Origin: a virus
Strand: one strand, 5' to 3'
DNA length: 27,285 nt
Virus record (IMG/VR): IMGVR_UViG_3300010370_000192
Location: 1-27,285 of that record
The notes beneath the pieces are model-generated. The model was given only the letters and a program-made list of their open reading frames with translations. It was not told the origin of the DNA and searched no databases. Within the stretch, counting starts at the first letter, position 1. Every line of letters starts with the position of its first letter. Made by a program: the position numbers and the translations under genes. Shown here in pieces: positions 15,568-22,898 of this stretch.

Positions 15568-18500
15568 ATGGCAGATGCAACAAAAAATATAAACGCAGAA
15601 AAAATTCAAGGTAATTTAGCAATTAATAGTGTTAGTGCTATAACTTTAAGTGCTGTAGCTTTATCACCAGTAAATTATATTGATTTTAATACAGGGTCAA
15701 CCATACCCCAAAATGTAACTGGTAGAGTTTTTGTTAATAACAATACACAATCGTTAGCTTATTACAGTTATGGTAATATAATTAATACGGGTCAACAACT
15801 TTATACTGTTGTTACAAATGGTACAAATGATTTAATACCTAAAGGTAGTGCAGTAAAAGTACAATCTTCTTCTGGTGGATTACCTAGTATTTCTCTAGCA
15901 ATAGCAACACATACTGGTAACAATCAGGTTGTTGGTTTGACCGCCCAAGATATTCAAAGTGGTTCTACTGGTTTGGTTTTAAACCAAGGACTATTAAGTG
16001 GTGTTACTGTTTCACATCCAGTAGGTTCTATTTTATACCTTTCAGATACAACCCCAGGGGCTTTAGTAGCGTCAACAAGTAGTTTACAACTAACATCCAG
16101 AGTTAATCAAGTCGGGTATACGATAACTTCAGGTACTTCTGATGGTCAAATATATGTTAGTATTAACAATGAAAGAATAATATTAGATTTAACTGATTTA
16201 GAAAGAAACATTCTTGAGGGTAATGTCATCTCAACAGGTGTTTACGAATATACTGGAATGACACAAGGAACTGGACAAACAATTAATGTTAGTCCGGTTA
16301 GGGGTTGGATTGTTTATAATACATATGAAAATTCGTTATCACCCGATGTTGAATCGATTTATTATACAGGTGGTACAAATATACCTTTAACTTATTTAAA
16401 TAGTGCGGATTCAACATTTATTCTTATAAATAGTGCTTCAACTCTGGTTCAACAAACGACATTTCCAACACCGCAAGAAAGAAGATTAAATTTATTTTTG
16501 GGTAAGGTTGTTCACCTTGATAGGTCAACAATCTCAAGTCTTATTCAAACTGTTGATTTTGATGTTTCCCCAATGGCCGCACTTCGTGATTTATGGTCAC
16601 CTTTAAAATTAGTAAATCAAGGGGTTTTGGTCTCTGCGAACGGCGCAAATTTAAGTATTAACACATCTGCAGGTAGTTTATGGGGTAATGGTATTGGTTG
16701 GGTAACTAATCAATTAAATCCCAATAATGTTGTAATTAACGCACAGGCTCCAGCAACTTTTCAATATAGGACAAGACTTGGTAGTATCACTGGCGGTACT
16801 GCACCTTATACTGGAAATACCACTTTTATTGACCCAAATAATTATGATTTAAACGGTGTTGTTACAGCAGTTGGTGGTGGTGCATTAAGTGCTACCAATC
16901 AAAGAGTTTATCTATTCCCAACAGGTATTATTAGAATTCAATATGGACAACAAGTTTATTCTACATTAGCAGCGGCAGTCGCTGGTTCACAAACAGAACA
17001 ATTTGTAGAATTTTCTAACAATAGAGATAACGGTATTCTCATAGGTATTTTATCGGTTGTAAAAAATGTATCGACATTAAATAGTGCAAGTAATGCAGTA
17101 TTTAATTTTGTTTCTAAATTTGGTGAGGTTTTAGGTGGTACAGGAGGGTTATCAACAACAACTTTACAACAAGCATATGATAATTCATCAAATCCTGAAA
17201 TTATAACTAATTTATCACAAGATGGTGTTCAATTTAGGGGTGGTACAGGTAGTGATACGGATAAAAATATTATAATAGAAAATAACGCAGGAACACCAAC
17301 AGCGTGGATAAATGCAGACGGTAGTTCACGTTTTACCACTATAACTGCTACAACAAAAGTTATTACAACCAATTTTCAGATGACTTCTGGAGCAACCAAT
17401 GGTTATGTTTTAACTTCTGACTCTAGTGGCAATGCAAGATGGGCACCACCTTCAGGTAGTTCAGGTGCCACAGGTGTTGATACTTATGTTACAGGATTTA
17501 CTTACAATAATGCAAATAAATTAACCATATCCCAAAACCAAGGTCAGGCACCGTTAGATGTTTTTATTAACACAATGACGGGTTTAACCGTTAATGGTAA
17601 TGTTTTAATCAACGGTACTCTATCTGCTTCAACATTTTATAACACGACCAATGGTTATATAACAAATCTTACAGCAACTACAATGTATGTTGATTGGATA
17701 GATTTTAATCAAAATGCAACTGTACCAACAGCAAATGGTCGTATAAGTTGGGATTCTGGAACGGGAACTTTAAATATTGGTGTCGGTGATTCAACAACTG
17801 CTACCATAGATTTACAAGTTGGTCAAGAAGAAATAGTTCGAGTTTATAACTCTGAGGCCACAACATTAACAAAAGGTACAGTTGTTTACGTTTCTGGTAG
17901 TCAAGGTAATCGACCAGCGGTTAAACGTGCTATAGCAACAAATGACGGTTATTCAGTAACCACTTTAGGTATTGTTGCTGCAGATATAACATCAGGAGCA
18001 CAAGGTTATGTTACTACTTTTGGTATTATTAGTAATTTAGACACAACTGGATATTCAGGTGGAACCGCTATTTGGTTATCACCTATTTCTGCAGGAACAT
18101 TCACATCAATAAAACCAATTGCACCTGACCACACGGTTTTACTTGGTTATGTTGTTAGAGTTGATAATAATGTTGGTTCTGTTTTTGTGAACATTTCAAA
18201 TGGCTGGGAAATAGATGAATTACACGATGTAAGGATAAGCGGGTCTACTGTTGGTGATTTATTGGTTAAAAGTAGTTATAATGGTTCACCTGTTTGGGTA
18301 AACTCTAAAACTTTAACTGGTAATTATTTAATAAATGGTAATTTAAATGTTACAGGAACCACAACAAGTAATATTTTATCCTCAACAACAGTTTATACCA
18401 CTTCATTAGGTGTTAGTGGTAATTGTGTTACTGATGCCTTTATCGGTAACTTATACGGATGTTCACCAATAACCGTACATGATTCAATTCAAAGTGTTGG

Positions 18501-19206
18501 GTCAACTTCTAGTGGTATTAATTCATTAGCTTTTGGTAACACTGTAACAGCTTCTGGTGATTATTCTCACGCAGGAGGTGTCAGTACTTTAGCTAGTGGT
18601 CAAGGTTCTCATACGGAGGGTATTAGTACAGAATCAATAGGTGATTACTCACATGCAGAAGGTGAAGGTACGACATCATTAGGTGATTACTCACATGCAG
18701 AAGGAAGAAGTACAAACTCAACAGGTTTAAATTCTCACGCTGAAGGTAATCAAACAACCGCAACAGGTAACGCCTCACATGCGGAAGGTCAAGATACAAA
18801 CTCAATTGGTATTAGTTCACATGCTGAAGGAGCTAACACTATATCTACTGGTGACTATTCACATTCACAAGGTAGTTATACCAATTCAATCGGTATCTCA
18901 TCTTTTGCTTCAGGTTCAGGTTCAACCGCACAAGGTAATTTTTCTTTTGTTCATTCTATAAATTCAGTCGCCAGTGGAGAAGGTACAGTTGTTTTGGGTG
19001 GTATCGGTATTACTGGAACAACATCAAACATGGTTTATGTTTCCACTTTAAACATAAATTCAACACCAACAAATAATAATTCTGCGACACAAATTTTAGT
19101 CAGAAACAGTTCAACAGGTGATGTCGAATATTCAGATTCAACATCAACAGCTATTTATAATTACGGTGTTTCATTCGCAATGGGCACCTCTAACTTTTTA
19201 ACTTAA
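15568..19206 (+). CDS. Large tail fibre/adhesin with duplicated domain and SHAEG repeats
   Basis: At 1212 residues this is the largest protein here. Residues about 35-200 and 704-880 are diverged copies of one domain. Each has an IDFN-x-x-x-T-[IV]-P opening, a GQ(Q/E) strand, KG-[ST]-x-V-x-V, A-IAT, a [GL]-[TV]-x-[AQ]-D-I-x-SG-x-x-G turn and a GLLSGV/GIISNL strand. This domain type recurs in phage virion proteins near fibres. Residues about 205-540 form a beta-rich region (GWIVYNTYEN, LGKVVHLDR) like a phage structural domain; then come an LTSDSSGNARWAPP linker and one VTGFTY repeat. The C-terminal third has a C-x11-C module (CVTDAFIGNLYGC), a SHAEG array (nt 18523-19003), VYVSTLNINSTPTNN and a short end (YGVSFAMGTSNFLT) with no obvious head domain. 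The tip may be supplied by another chain, such as the following 139-residue protein. Confidence 0.8.
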   Translation: MADATKNINAEKIQGNLAINSVSAITLSAVALSPVNYIDFNTGSTIPQNVTGRVFVNNNTQSLAYYSYGNIINTGQQLYTVVTNGTNDLIPKGSAVKVQSSSGGLPSISLAIATHTGNNQVVGLTAQDIQSGSTGLVLNQGLLSGVTVSHPVGSILYLSDTTPGALVASTSSLQLTSRVNQVGYTITSGTSDGQIYVSINNERIILDLTDLERNILEGNVISTGVYEYTGMTQGTGQTINVSPVRGWIVYNTYENSLSPDVESIYYTGGTNIPLTYLNSADSTFILINSASTLVQQTTFPTPQERRLNLFLGKVVHLDRSTISSLIQTVDFDVSPMAALRDLWSPLKLVNQGVLVSANGANLSINTSAGSLWGNGIGWVTNQLNPNNVVINAQAPATFQYRTRLGSITGGTAPYTGNTTFIDPNNYDLNGVVTAVGGGALSATNQRVYLFPTGIIRIQYGQQVYSTLAAAVAGSQTEQFVEFSNNRDNGILIGILSVVKNVSTLNSASNAVFNFVSKFGEVLGGTGGLSTTTLQQAYDNSSNPEIITNLSQDGVQFRGGTGSDTDKNIIIENNAGTPTAWINADGSSRFTTITATTKVITTNFQMTSGATNGYVLTSDSSGNARWAPPSGSSGATGVDTYVTGFTYNNANKLTISQNQGQAPLDVFINTMTGLTVNGNVLINGTLSASTFYNTTNGYITNLTATTMYVDWIDFNQNATVPTANGRISWDSGTGTLNIGVGDSTTATIDLQVGQEEIVRVYNSEATTLTKGTVVYVSGSQGNRPAVKRAIATNDGYSVTTLGIVAADITSGAQGYVTTFGIISNLDTTGYSGGTAIWLSPISAGTFTSIKPIAPDHTVLLGYVVRVDNNVGSVFVNISNGWEIDELHDVRISGSTVGDLLVKSSYNGSPVWVNSKTLTGNYLINGNLNVTGTTTSNILSSTTVYTTSLGVSGNCVTDAFIGNLYGCSPITVHDSIQSVGSTSSGINSLAFGNTVTASGDYSHAGGVSTLASGQGSHTEGISTESIGDYSHAEGEGTTSLGDYSHAEGRSTNSTGLNSHAEGNQTTATGNASHAEGQDTNSIGISSHAEGANTISTGDYSHSQGSYTNSIGISSFASGSGSTAQGNFSFVHSINSVASGEGTVVLGGIGITGTTSNMVYVSTLNINSTPTNNNSATQILVRNSSTGDVEYSDSTSTAIYNYGVSFAMGTSNFLT
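18523..19003 (+). repeat. SHAEG (YadA-head) repeat array of the 1212-aa fibre
   Basis: There are about eleven 14-residue units (GDYSHAEG, LNSHAEG, NASHAEG, ISSHAEG, DYSHSQG and others), flanked by SLAFGNT and GTVVLGG. The same start and end flanks bound the arrays in the two minus-strand fibres, so the whole cassette is shared. Confidence 0.78.
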
Positions 19207-19214
19207 TAATATTT

Positions 19215-19634
19215 ATGCCAGCAAGTACAACCCCAATTTTTACAAGAATCGCCGATATTCAGTGGGCAATTTCGGCCAACACAGCAAACACAACAACTGA
19301 TTTAACCACAGGTACATCTTATTTGGTATTTACCGCTGACGCAACAAATGGTGGTTATGTTCAAAAGATTCGTTTTAGGTCTTTAGGGACAACAACAAAC
19401 GCAACAGTAGGTAGAATTTGGATAAATAACGGTCTTACAACTGCCACACAAGCAAATAATGTTCTTTGGGATGAGATTACCTTACCAGCAACAACCGTTT
19501 CACAGGTTGCCGCATTAGCTAACTATGAATTACCTTTAAACTTCGCATTACCACCTGGTTATCAAATCTATATAACATTAGGTACAGGTGTTACTGCTGG
19601 TTGGGATGCTATCGTTATAGGTGGAAAATACTAA
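19215..19634 (+). CDS. Small phage virion (decoration/fibre-tip) protein, function unknown
   Basis: This 139-residue beta-rich protein opens TPIFTRIADIQWAISANTAN. It continues with YLVFTADATNGGYVQKIRFR, VGRIWINNG, LWDEITLPATTVS, and closes LPPGYQIYITLGTGVTAGWD, VIGGKY. This 'TPIFT...FINNG...LPAT...LPLNLALPPGY...LG' pattern is common in small phage structural proteins near fibre genes. I recognise the pattern but know no proven function; decoration or a fibre-tip jelly roll is plausible. It begins 8 nt after the 1212-residue fibre, and the small 66-residue gene follows 5 nt later, so it is probably co-transcribed. The protein lacks cysteine and has no signal peptide. Confidence 0.65.
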   Translation: MPASTTPIFTRIADIQWAISANTANTTTDLTTGTSYLVFTADATNGGYVQKIRFRSLGTTTNATVGRIWINNGLTTATQANNVLWDEITLPATTVSQVAALANYELPLNFALPPGYQIYITLGTGVTAGWDAIVIGGKY

Positions 19635-19639
19635 AAATT

Positions 19640-19840
19640 ATGAAAATATATCTTTTATGTCGATTTGAATATGGTCAAGCCAGTAATGGATATACTGGTG
19701 ATTTTTATCTTGAAAATCTTGATGGTAATGTTTTAAGGTATACTGATTTAGACGGTAATACATTGGATTTAGTGGTCCCTTATGGTTATACAATAATAGA
19801 TGGTAACCCACCCAGACCTAGTTGGGCTGACCCAATTTAA
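19640..19840 (+). CDS. Small protein of unknown function in the adhesin operon
   Basis: The 66-residue product begins MKIYLLCRFEYGQASNGYTG and ends NPPRPSWADPI. The ATG at 19640 is chosen because the longer frame from 19601 would overlap the previous gene by 34 nt and add an unlikely extension (MGCYRYRWK...). The sequence has two short beta-like DxDGN turns (ENLDGNVLRY, DLDGNTLDLV) and nothing else recognisable. The leader AAAATT is A/T-rich without a Shine-Dalgarno. The small size and position between fibre and glycine-rich genes suggest an accessory, such as an assembly or chaperone role, but this is not demonstrated. Confidence 0.6.
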   Translation: MKIYLLCRFEYGQASNGYTGDFYLENLDGNVLRYTDLDGNTLDLVVPYGYTIIDGNPPRPSWADPI

Positions 19841-19856
19841 ATAAAATAATTGTTTT

Positions 19857-20762
19857 ATGTTTGACGTTTTTAATTTACCCAATTACGATAAAAATTTTCA
19901 GATATTTACCGCCGGTGGTGTTACCACTTGGCAAATGTGGAATAAACCTAAAAACGCAAAATTAATTTATATATTTACTTTAGGTGCTGGTGGAGGTGGA
20001 GGTGGAGGTCAATCCACTGCTGGTACTGCTAGAACAGGCGGAGGTGGAGGTGGATCTGGTGGTTTTTCTAGGGGATTGTTTTTAGCTAATACAGTACCTG
20101 ATTTACTTTACATACAACCAGGTGCTGGAGGTGCTGGTGGTGCTGCAGCAGGTAATGGTGGTCAAGGTGGTATATCTTATGTTTCCGTACTACCAAATAC
20201 AACGGCATCAAATGTTATTATGCTTAGTAGCAATGCTTCTGCTAACGGTGGTACAGCGGTTGGTGGTGGTGGTAATGGAGGTTCGGCTGTAGCTGTTGCA
20301 ACTAATTACATGTTAAACATGAGTCTTTTTCAGGTTAACAATGGTGGTAATGGTTCTGCGGGAGGAGCAAATACTGGTGGTAATGGAACGGGTTTAGCTT
20401 TTCCAGTTTTATTTGTTACAGGTGGTGCTGGTGGTGGTGGGTCGTCTAATACCAATGTTAATGGTGCTGGAGGTTCAATAGGAGCAACAGGTTTAACACC
20501 AACTATTACTGGTGGTGCGGCAGACGGCACAAATAAAGGTGATGATGGTTATTTTAATTTACCAAACCCATTTTCTTCTAATTCATTACCTTTTGTTTCA
20601 ACTGGGGGTGCTGGTGGTGGAGCTTTTGGTTCTGCTGGTAATATAGGTGGTGCTGGAGGTAACGGTGGTATTGGTAGTGGAGGTGGTGGCGGAGGTGCTG
20701 GTGCAACAGGTGGCAGAGGTGGCAGAGGTGGTGATGGTTTGGTTATAATAACAACATGGTAA
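19857..20762 (+). CDS. Glycine-rich receptor-binding-type protein, copy 1 of 3
   Basis: The 301-residue protein has a short N-terminal head, FQIFTAGGVTTWQMWNKPKN, that includes the W-Q-M-W-x-K-P-x-N motif shared by all three copies. A long glycine-rich body follows, with G-rich runs separated by beta-like turns (LLYIQPGAGGAGG, GISYVSV). The end GGRGGRGGDGLVIITTW is typical of phage glycine-rich tip proteins, which may fold as polyglycine-II sandwiches like the T4-type adhesin gp38 and bind the host surface. No signal peptide or catalytic motif is seen. It is the first of three tandem paralogues (19857-22610), separated by 9-12 nt. Some DNA blocks are nearly identical to copy 3. Confidence 0.78.
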   Translation: MFDVFNLPNYDKNFQIFTAGGVTTWQMWNKPKNAKLIYIFTLGAGGGGGGGQSTAGTARTGGGGGGSGGFSRGLFLANTVPDLLYIQPGAGGAGGAAAGNGGQGGISYVSVLPNTTASNVIMLSSNASANGGTAVGGGGNGGSAVAVATNYMLNMSLFQVNNGGNGSAGGANTGGNGTGLAFPVLFVTGGAGGGGSSNTNVNGAGGSIGATGLTPTITGGAADGTNKGDDGYFNLPNPFSSNSLPFVSTGGAGGGAFGSAGNIGGAGGNGGIGSGGGGGGAGATGGRGGRGGDGLVIITTW

Positions 20763-20771
20763 TTATTAAAA

Positions 20772-21686
20772 ATGGCTATAGATATATTTGGTTTACCTGA
20801 CTCAACTGATAACTTTCAGATATTTCACACAAATGGTTCAACCAGTTGGCAAATGTGGACCAAACCAAGAAATTGTAAATTGGTTAATATTTTAGCAATT
20901 GGTGGAGGTGGGGGTGGTGCTGGGGGTGCGTCAGGTGCTAGTGTAAACAGACTTGCCGGTGCTGGAGGTGCCTGTAGTGGTATTAGTAGGGGTGTGTTTC
21001 CATCAAACATGTTACCAGATATTTTATACGTACAAGTAGGTGTCGGTGGTGCTGGAGGTGGTTCTGCCACTTACGGTAGTCCTGGAACTTTATCTTATAT
21101 TTCGGTTGAACCTGAGACAACTCCTGCTTTTGTTTTATTAGCTAGTGGAGCTGCTGGTGCCGGAGGTGGAGGTGGTGCTGCAATAAATACACCTGGTATT
21201 GCTGGTACCGTTTTCAGTCAAACAAATTATAATCTTAGTTATATCGGTGTTCTCACATTAATTGCCGGTGCTAACGGTGCTACAGGTGGTATTGCTGGTG
21301 GTGCGGGTGGTACTGCAACTGGTAATATAATAACACAACCTGGTGCGGGTGGTGGCGGTTCAACCAATGTCAACGGTAACGGTGCTGGTGGTGGTATTAC
21401 AGTTCAAGGTAATTTAATACCAGTACTTATTGCTGGTGGTTCTGCCGGTTCAAGTGCGGCCGCTCAATCTGGGATCAAGGTTTTAACACCTTCTATAAAT
21501 TCTTTAGGTATAAGATTACCTTTTTATAATTCAGGAGGAGCTGGTGGGGGTGGTAATGGTGCTGGAACTGGTGGTAGAGGTGGGGATGGAGCTTTTGGTT
21601 CTGGAGGTGGTGGTGGAGGTGCTGGTACAATAGGTGGTACTGGAGGTAACGGTGGAGACGGTATTGTAATAATAACCAGTTATTGA
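20772..21686 (+). CDS. Glycine-rich receptor-binding-type protein, copy 2 of 3
   Basis: This 304-residue paralogue keeps the head motif TSWQMWTKPRNCKLVN and the end GGNGGDGIVIITSY, with a glycine-rich body between. It diverges most in the central loops (SVNRLAGAGGACSGISR; SAAAQSGIKVLTPS), which are the likely variable surface. It starts 9 nt after copy 1. The DNA for the head (20846-20881) is identical to copy 3 over 36 nt. Each copy could target a different receptor; that is inferred from pattern, not shown. Confidence 0.78.
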   Translation: MAIDIFGLPDSTDNFQIFHTNGSTSWQMWTKPRNCKLVNILAIGGGGGGAGGASGASVNRLAGAGGACSGISRGVFPSNMLPDILYVQVGVGGAGGGSATYGSPGTLSYISVEPETTPAFVLLASGAAGAGGGGGAAINTPGIAGTVFSQTNYNLSYIGVLTLIAGANGATGGIAGGAGGTATGNIITQPGAGGGGSTNVNGNGAGGGITVQGNLIPVLIAGGSAGSSAAAQSGIKVLTPSINSLGIRLPFYNSGGAGGGGNGAGTGGRGGDGAFGSGGGGGGAGTIGGTGGNGGDGIVIITSY

Positions 21687-21698
21687 TTATTTATTAAT

Positions 21699-22610
21699 AT
21701 GGCAATAGACATTTTTAATTTTCCAAATACAGACGATAATATACAAGTTTTTTATTCCAATGGAATAACAAACTCTTGGCAAATGTGGACCAAACCAAGA
21801 AATTGTAAATTAGTATATTTTTTTGTAATAGGAGGAGGTGCCGGCGGAGGTGGAGGTCAATCAACTGTTAGTACTGCTAGAACAGGCGGAGGTGGAGGTG
21901 GTAGTTCAGGTGTTGTTAGGTCTTTAATATCTGCAAATTTATTACCAGATGTTTTATACATCCAAGTAGGTCCAGGTGGTGCTGGTGGTGCCCCAGCAGG
22001 TAATGGTAGTTCTGGTAACTTATCTTATGTCTCAATAACACCAGCAACAACTTCACCAAATACAATATTAGTTAGTGGTACAGCAGCAGCAACTGCTGGA
22101 CAAGCTAGCGGTACAAATGGTAATGCTAGTACAATATTTGGTGTTACTAGTTTTAGTTTAGCTTCTTTGGGTCTCACTCAAGCGGTAGCAGGTCAAGGTG
22201 GTGCGGCAGGGGGAGCAAATACTGGTGGTAATGGAACTGCTGTTTCACAGGGACAAGTTACAACAAGTGGTGCTGGTGGCGGTGGTTCATCAAATCTTAA
22301 CGTTAACGGTGCTGGTGGTAATATTACAACAACTGGTTTCGCATTACCTATCATTACTGGTGGTGCAGCGGGTGGTACAAATAACGGTAATAGTGGAAGT
22401 CTTGGTAAAGTACCTTCTTCAGATTCTTCTCTTGTTTCACTACCTTTGTATTTTGCTGGAGGTGCTGGTGGTGGAGCTTTTGGTACGGGTACTGGTGGTG
22501 CTGGAGGTAACGGTGGTATTGGTAGTGGAGGCGGTGGCGGAGGTGCTGGTGCAACAGGTGGCAGAGGTGGTAACGGTGGTGATGGTTTGGTTATAATAAC
22601 CGCTTTTTAA
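21699..22610 (+). CDS. Glycine-rich receptor-binding-type protein, copy 3 of 3
   Basis: The 303-residue paralogue has the head NSWQMWTKPRNCKLVYFF, a glycine-rich body and the end GGDGLVIITAF. Its head DNA matches copy 2 exactly for 36 nt, while body blocks match copy 1 (for example 22494-22570 against 20646-20722, 77 nt with one mismatch). It is therefore a mosaic. A GATTATTTAT-like element lies just upstream of its start (about 21684-21694). Its stop codon overlaps the stop of the small minus-strand regulator, so the two genes are convergent. Confidence 0.78.
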   Translation: MAIDIFNFPNTDDNIQVFYSNGITNSWQMWTKPRNCKLVYFFVIGGGAGGGGGQSTVSTARTGGGGGGSSGVVRSLISANLLPDVLYIQVGPGGAGGAPAGNGSSGNLSYVSITPATTSPNTILVSGTAAATAGQASGTNGNASTIFGVTSFSLASLGLTQAVAGQGGAAGGANTGGNGTAVSQGQVTTSGAGGGGSSNLNVNGAGGNITTTGFALPIITGGAAGGTNNGNSGSLGKVPSSDSSLVSLPLYFAGGAGGGAFGTGTGGAGGNGGIGSGGGGGGAGATGGRGGNGGDGLVIITAF

Positions 22611-22759
22611 TCCTCACCGTATAGGTCTTTTTTAGTAGCACATTTTTCTCTAATAATCTTCTCAACAAAGGAAAACATTTTAAGACCATTTTCTTCACAA
22701 TACTTTTTTAAAATCTTGTGTGTTGTAGGTGTTATTTTGATATTTTTATCTCTTTTCAT
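22607..22759 (-). CDS. Small ribbon-helix-helix-type DNA-binding protein (putative repressor)
   Basis: This 50-codon frame on the minus strand was found by reading the gap between glycine-rich copy 3 and the sheath. The protein begins MKRDKNIKITPTTHKILKKY, continues CEENGLKMFSFVEKIIREKC and ends in an acidic tail. The pattern of a short basic strand (DKNIKITPTT), a helix (THKILKKYCEENG) and a second helix (MFSFVEKIIREKC) fits the ribbon-helix-helix fold of Arc/MetJ-like regulators, which bind palindromic operators as dimers. Its start is preceded by a GATATTTAT element (22794-22802) and a palindrome (22776-22793), as expected for autorepression. It overlaps the end of copy 3 by 4 nt. With the sheath gene diverging from the same region, it could regulate both. 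The RHH call rests on pattern only. Confidence 0.6.
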   Translation of the reverse strand: MKRDKNIKITPTTHKILKKYCEENGLKMFSFVEKIIREKCATKKDLYGED

Positions 22760-22773
22760 CGTTTATTTTTTTG

Positions 22774-22817
22774 TAGTATGATACTTTTCATACATAAATA
22801 TCATTAAAATCATACTA
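22774..22817. promoter_or_regulatory. Palindromic operator-like cluster between the small regulator and the sheath gene
   Basis: A perfect inverted repeat, GTATGA-N6-TCATAC, lies at 22776-22793. A second inverted pair, TAGTATGAT (22774-22782) and ATCATACTA (22809-22817), has 26 nt between its arms. The three GTATGA-type half-sites share one core. On the minus strand the GATATTTAT element (22794-22802) abuts the palindrome, as expected if binding represses a promoter there. This is the natural operator for the adjacent RHH-like gene. Confidence 0.5.
22794..22802 (-). promoter_or_regulatory. GATATTTAT element, candidate promoter of the small RHH-like gene
   Basis: An exact GATATTTAT on the minus strand lies directly upstream of the operator palindrome and 34 nt from the ATG at 22759. 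Confidence 0.4.
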
Positions 22818-22853
22818 TTTTATTTTTAAGAAAAAACTTTGAAAGAAATCATC

Positions 22854-22861
22854 ATATTTAT
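22854..22861 (+). promoter_or_regulatory. ATATTTAT element upstream of the tail sheath gene
   Basis: ATATTTAT lies 37 nt before the sheath ATG at 22899, in an A/T-rich leader (AAAATAAAAATTAA before the start) with no Shine-Dalgarno. A TTTG at 22838-22841 could be a Bacteroidetes-type upstream element, but its spacing to a downstream box is unclear. This would be a strong late promoter if real. Confidence 0.3.
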
Positions 22862-22898
22862 ATTAAAAAGAAATAACTCTAATAAAAATAAAAATTAA

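Noticed and set aside
22198-22596. Alternative-frame open reading frames rich in Val/Leu across the glycine-rich genes
   Set aside because: They arise from GGT/GGA repeats read in other frames and lack independent start context; shadows of the real genes.
22589-22601. Palindrome GGTTATAATAACC near the end of glycine-rich copy 3, followed by a T-run
   Set aside because: It encodes the conserved VIIT end, most of it also occurs in copy 1, and the one-base centre cannot form a good hairpin; not called as a terminator.
11459-22610. Possible diversity-generating retroelement acting on the adhesins
   Set aside because: No reverse transcriptase gene, Avd or template/variable repeat pair with adenine-biased changes is visible in the window.
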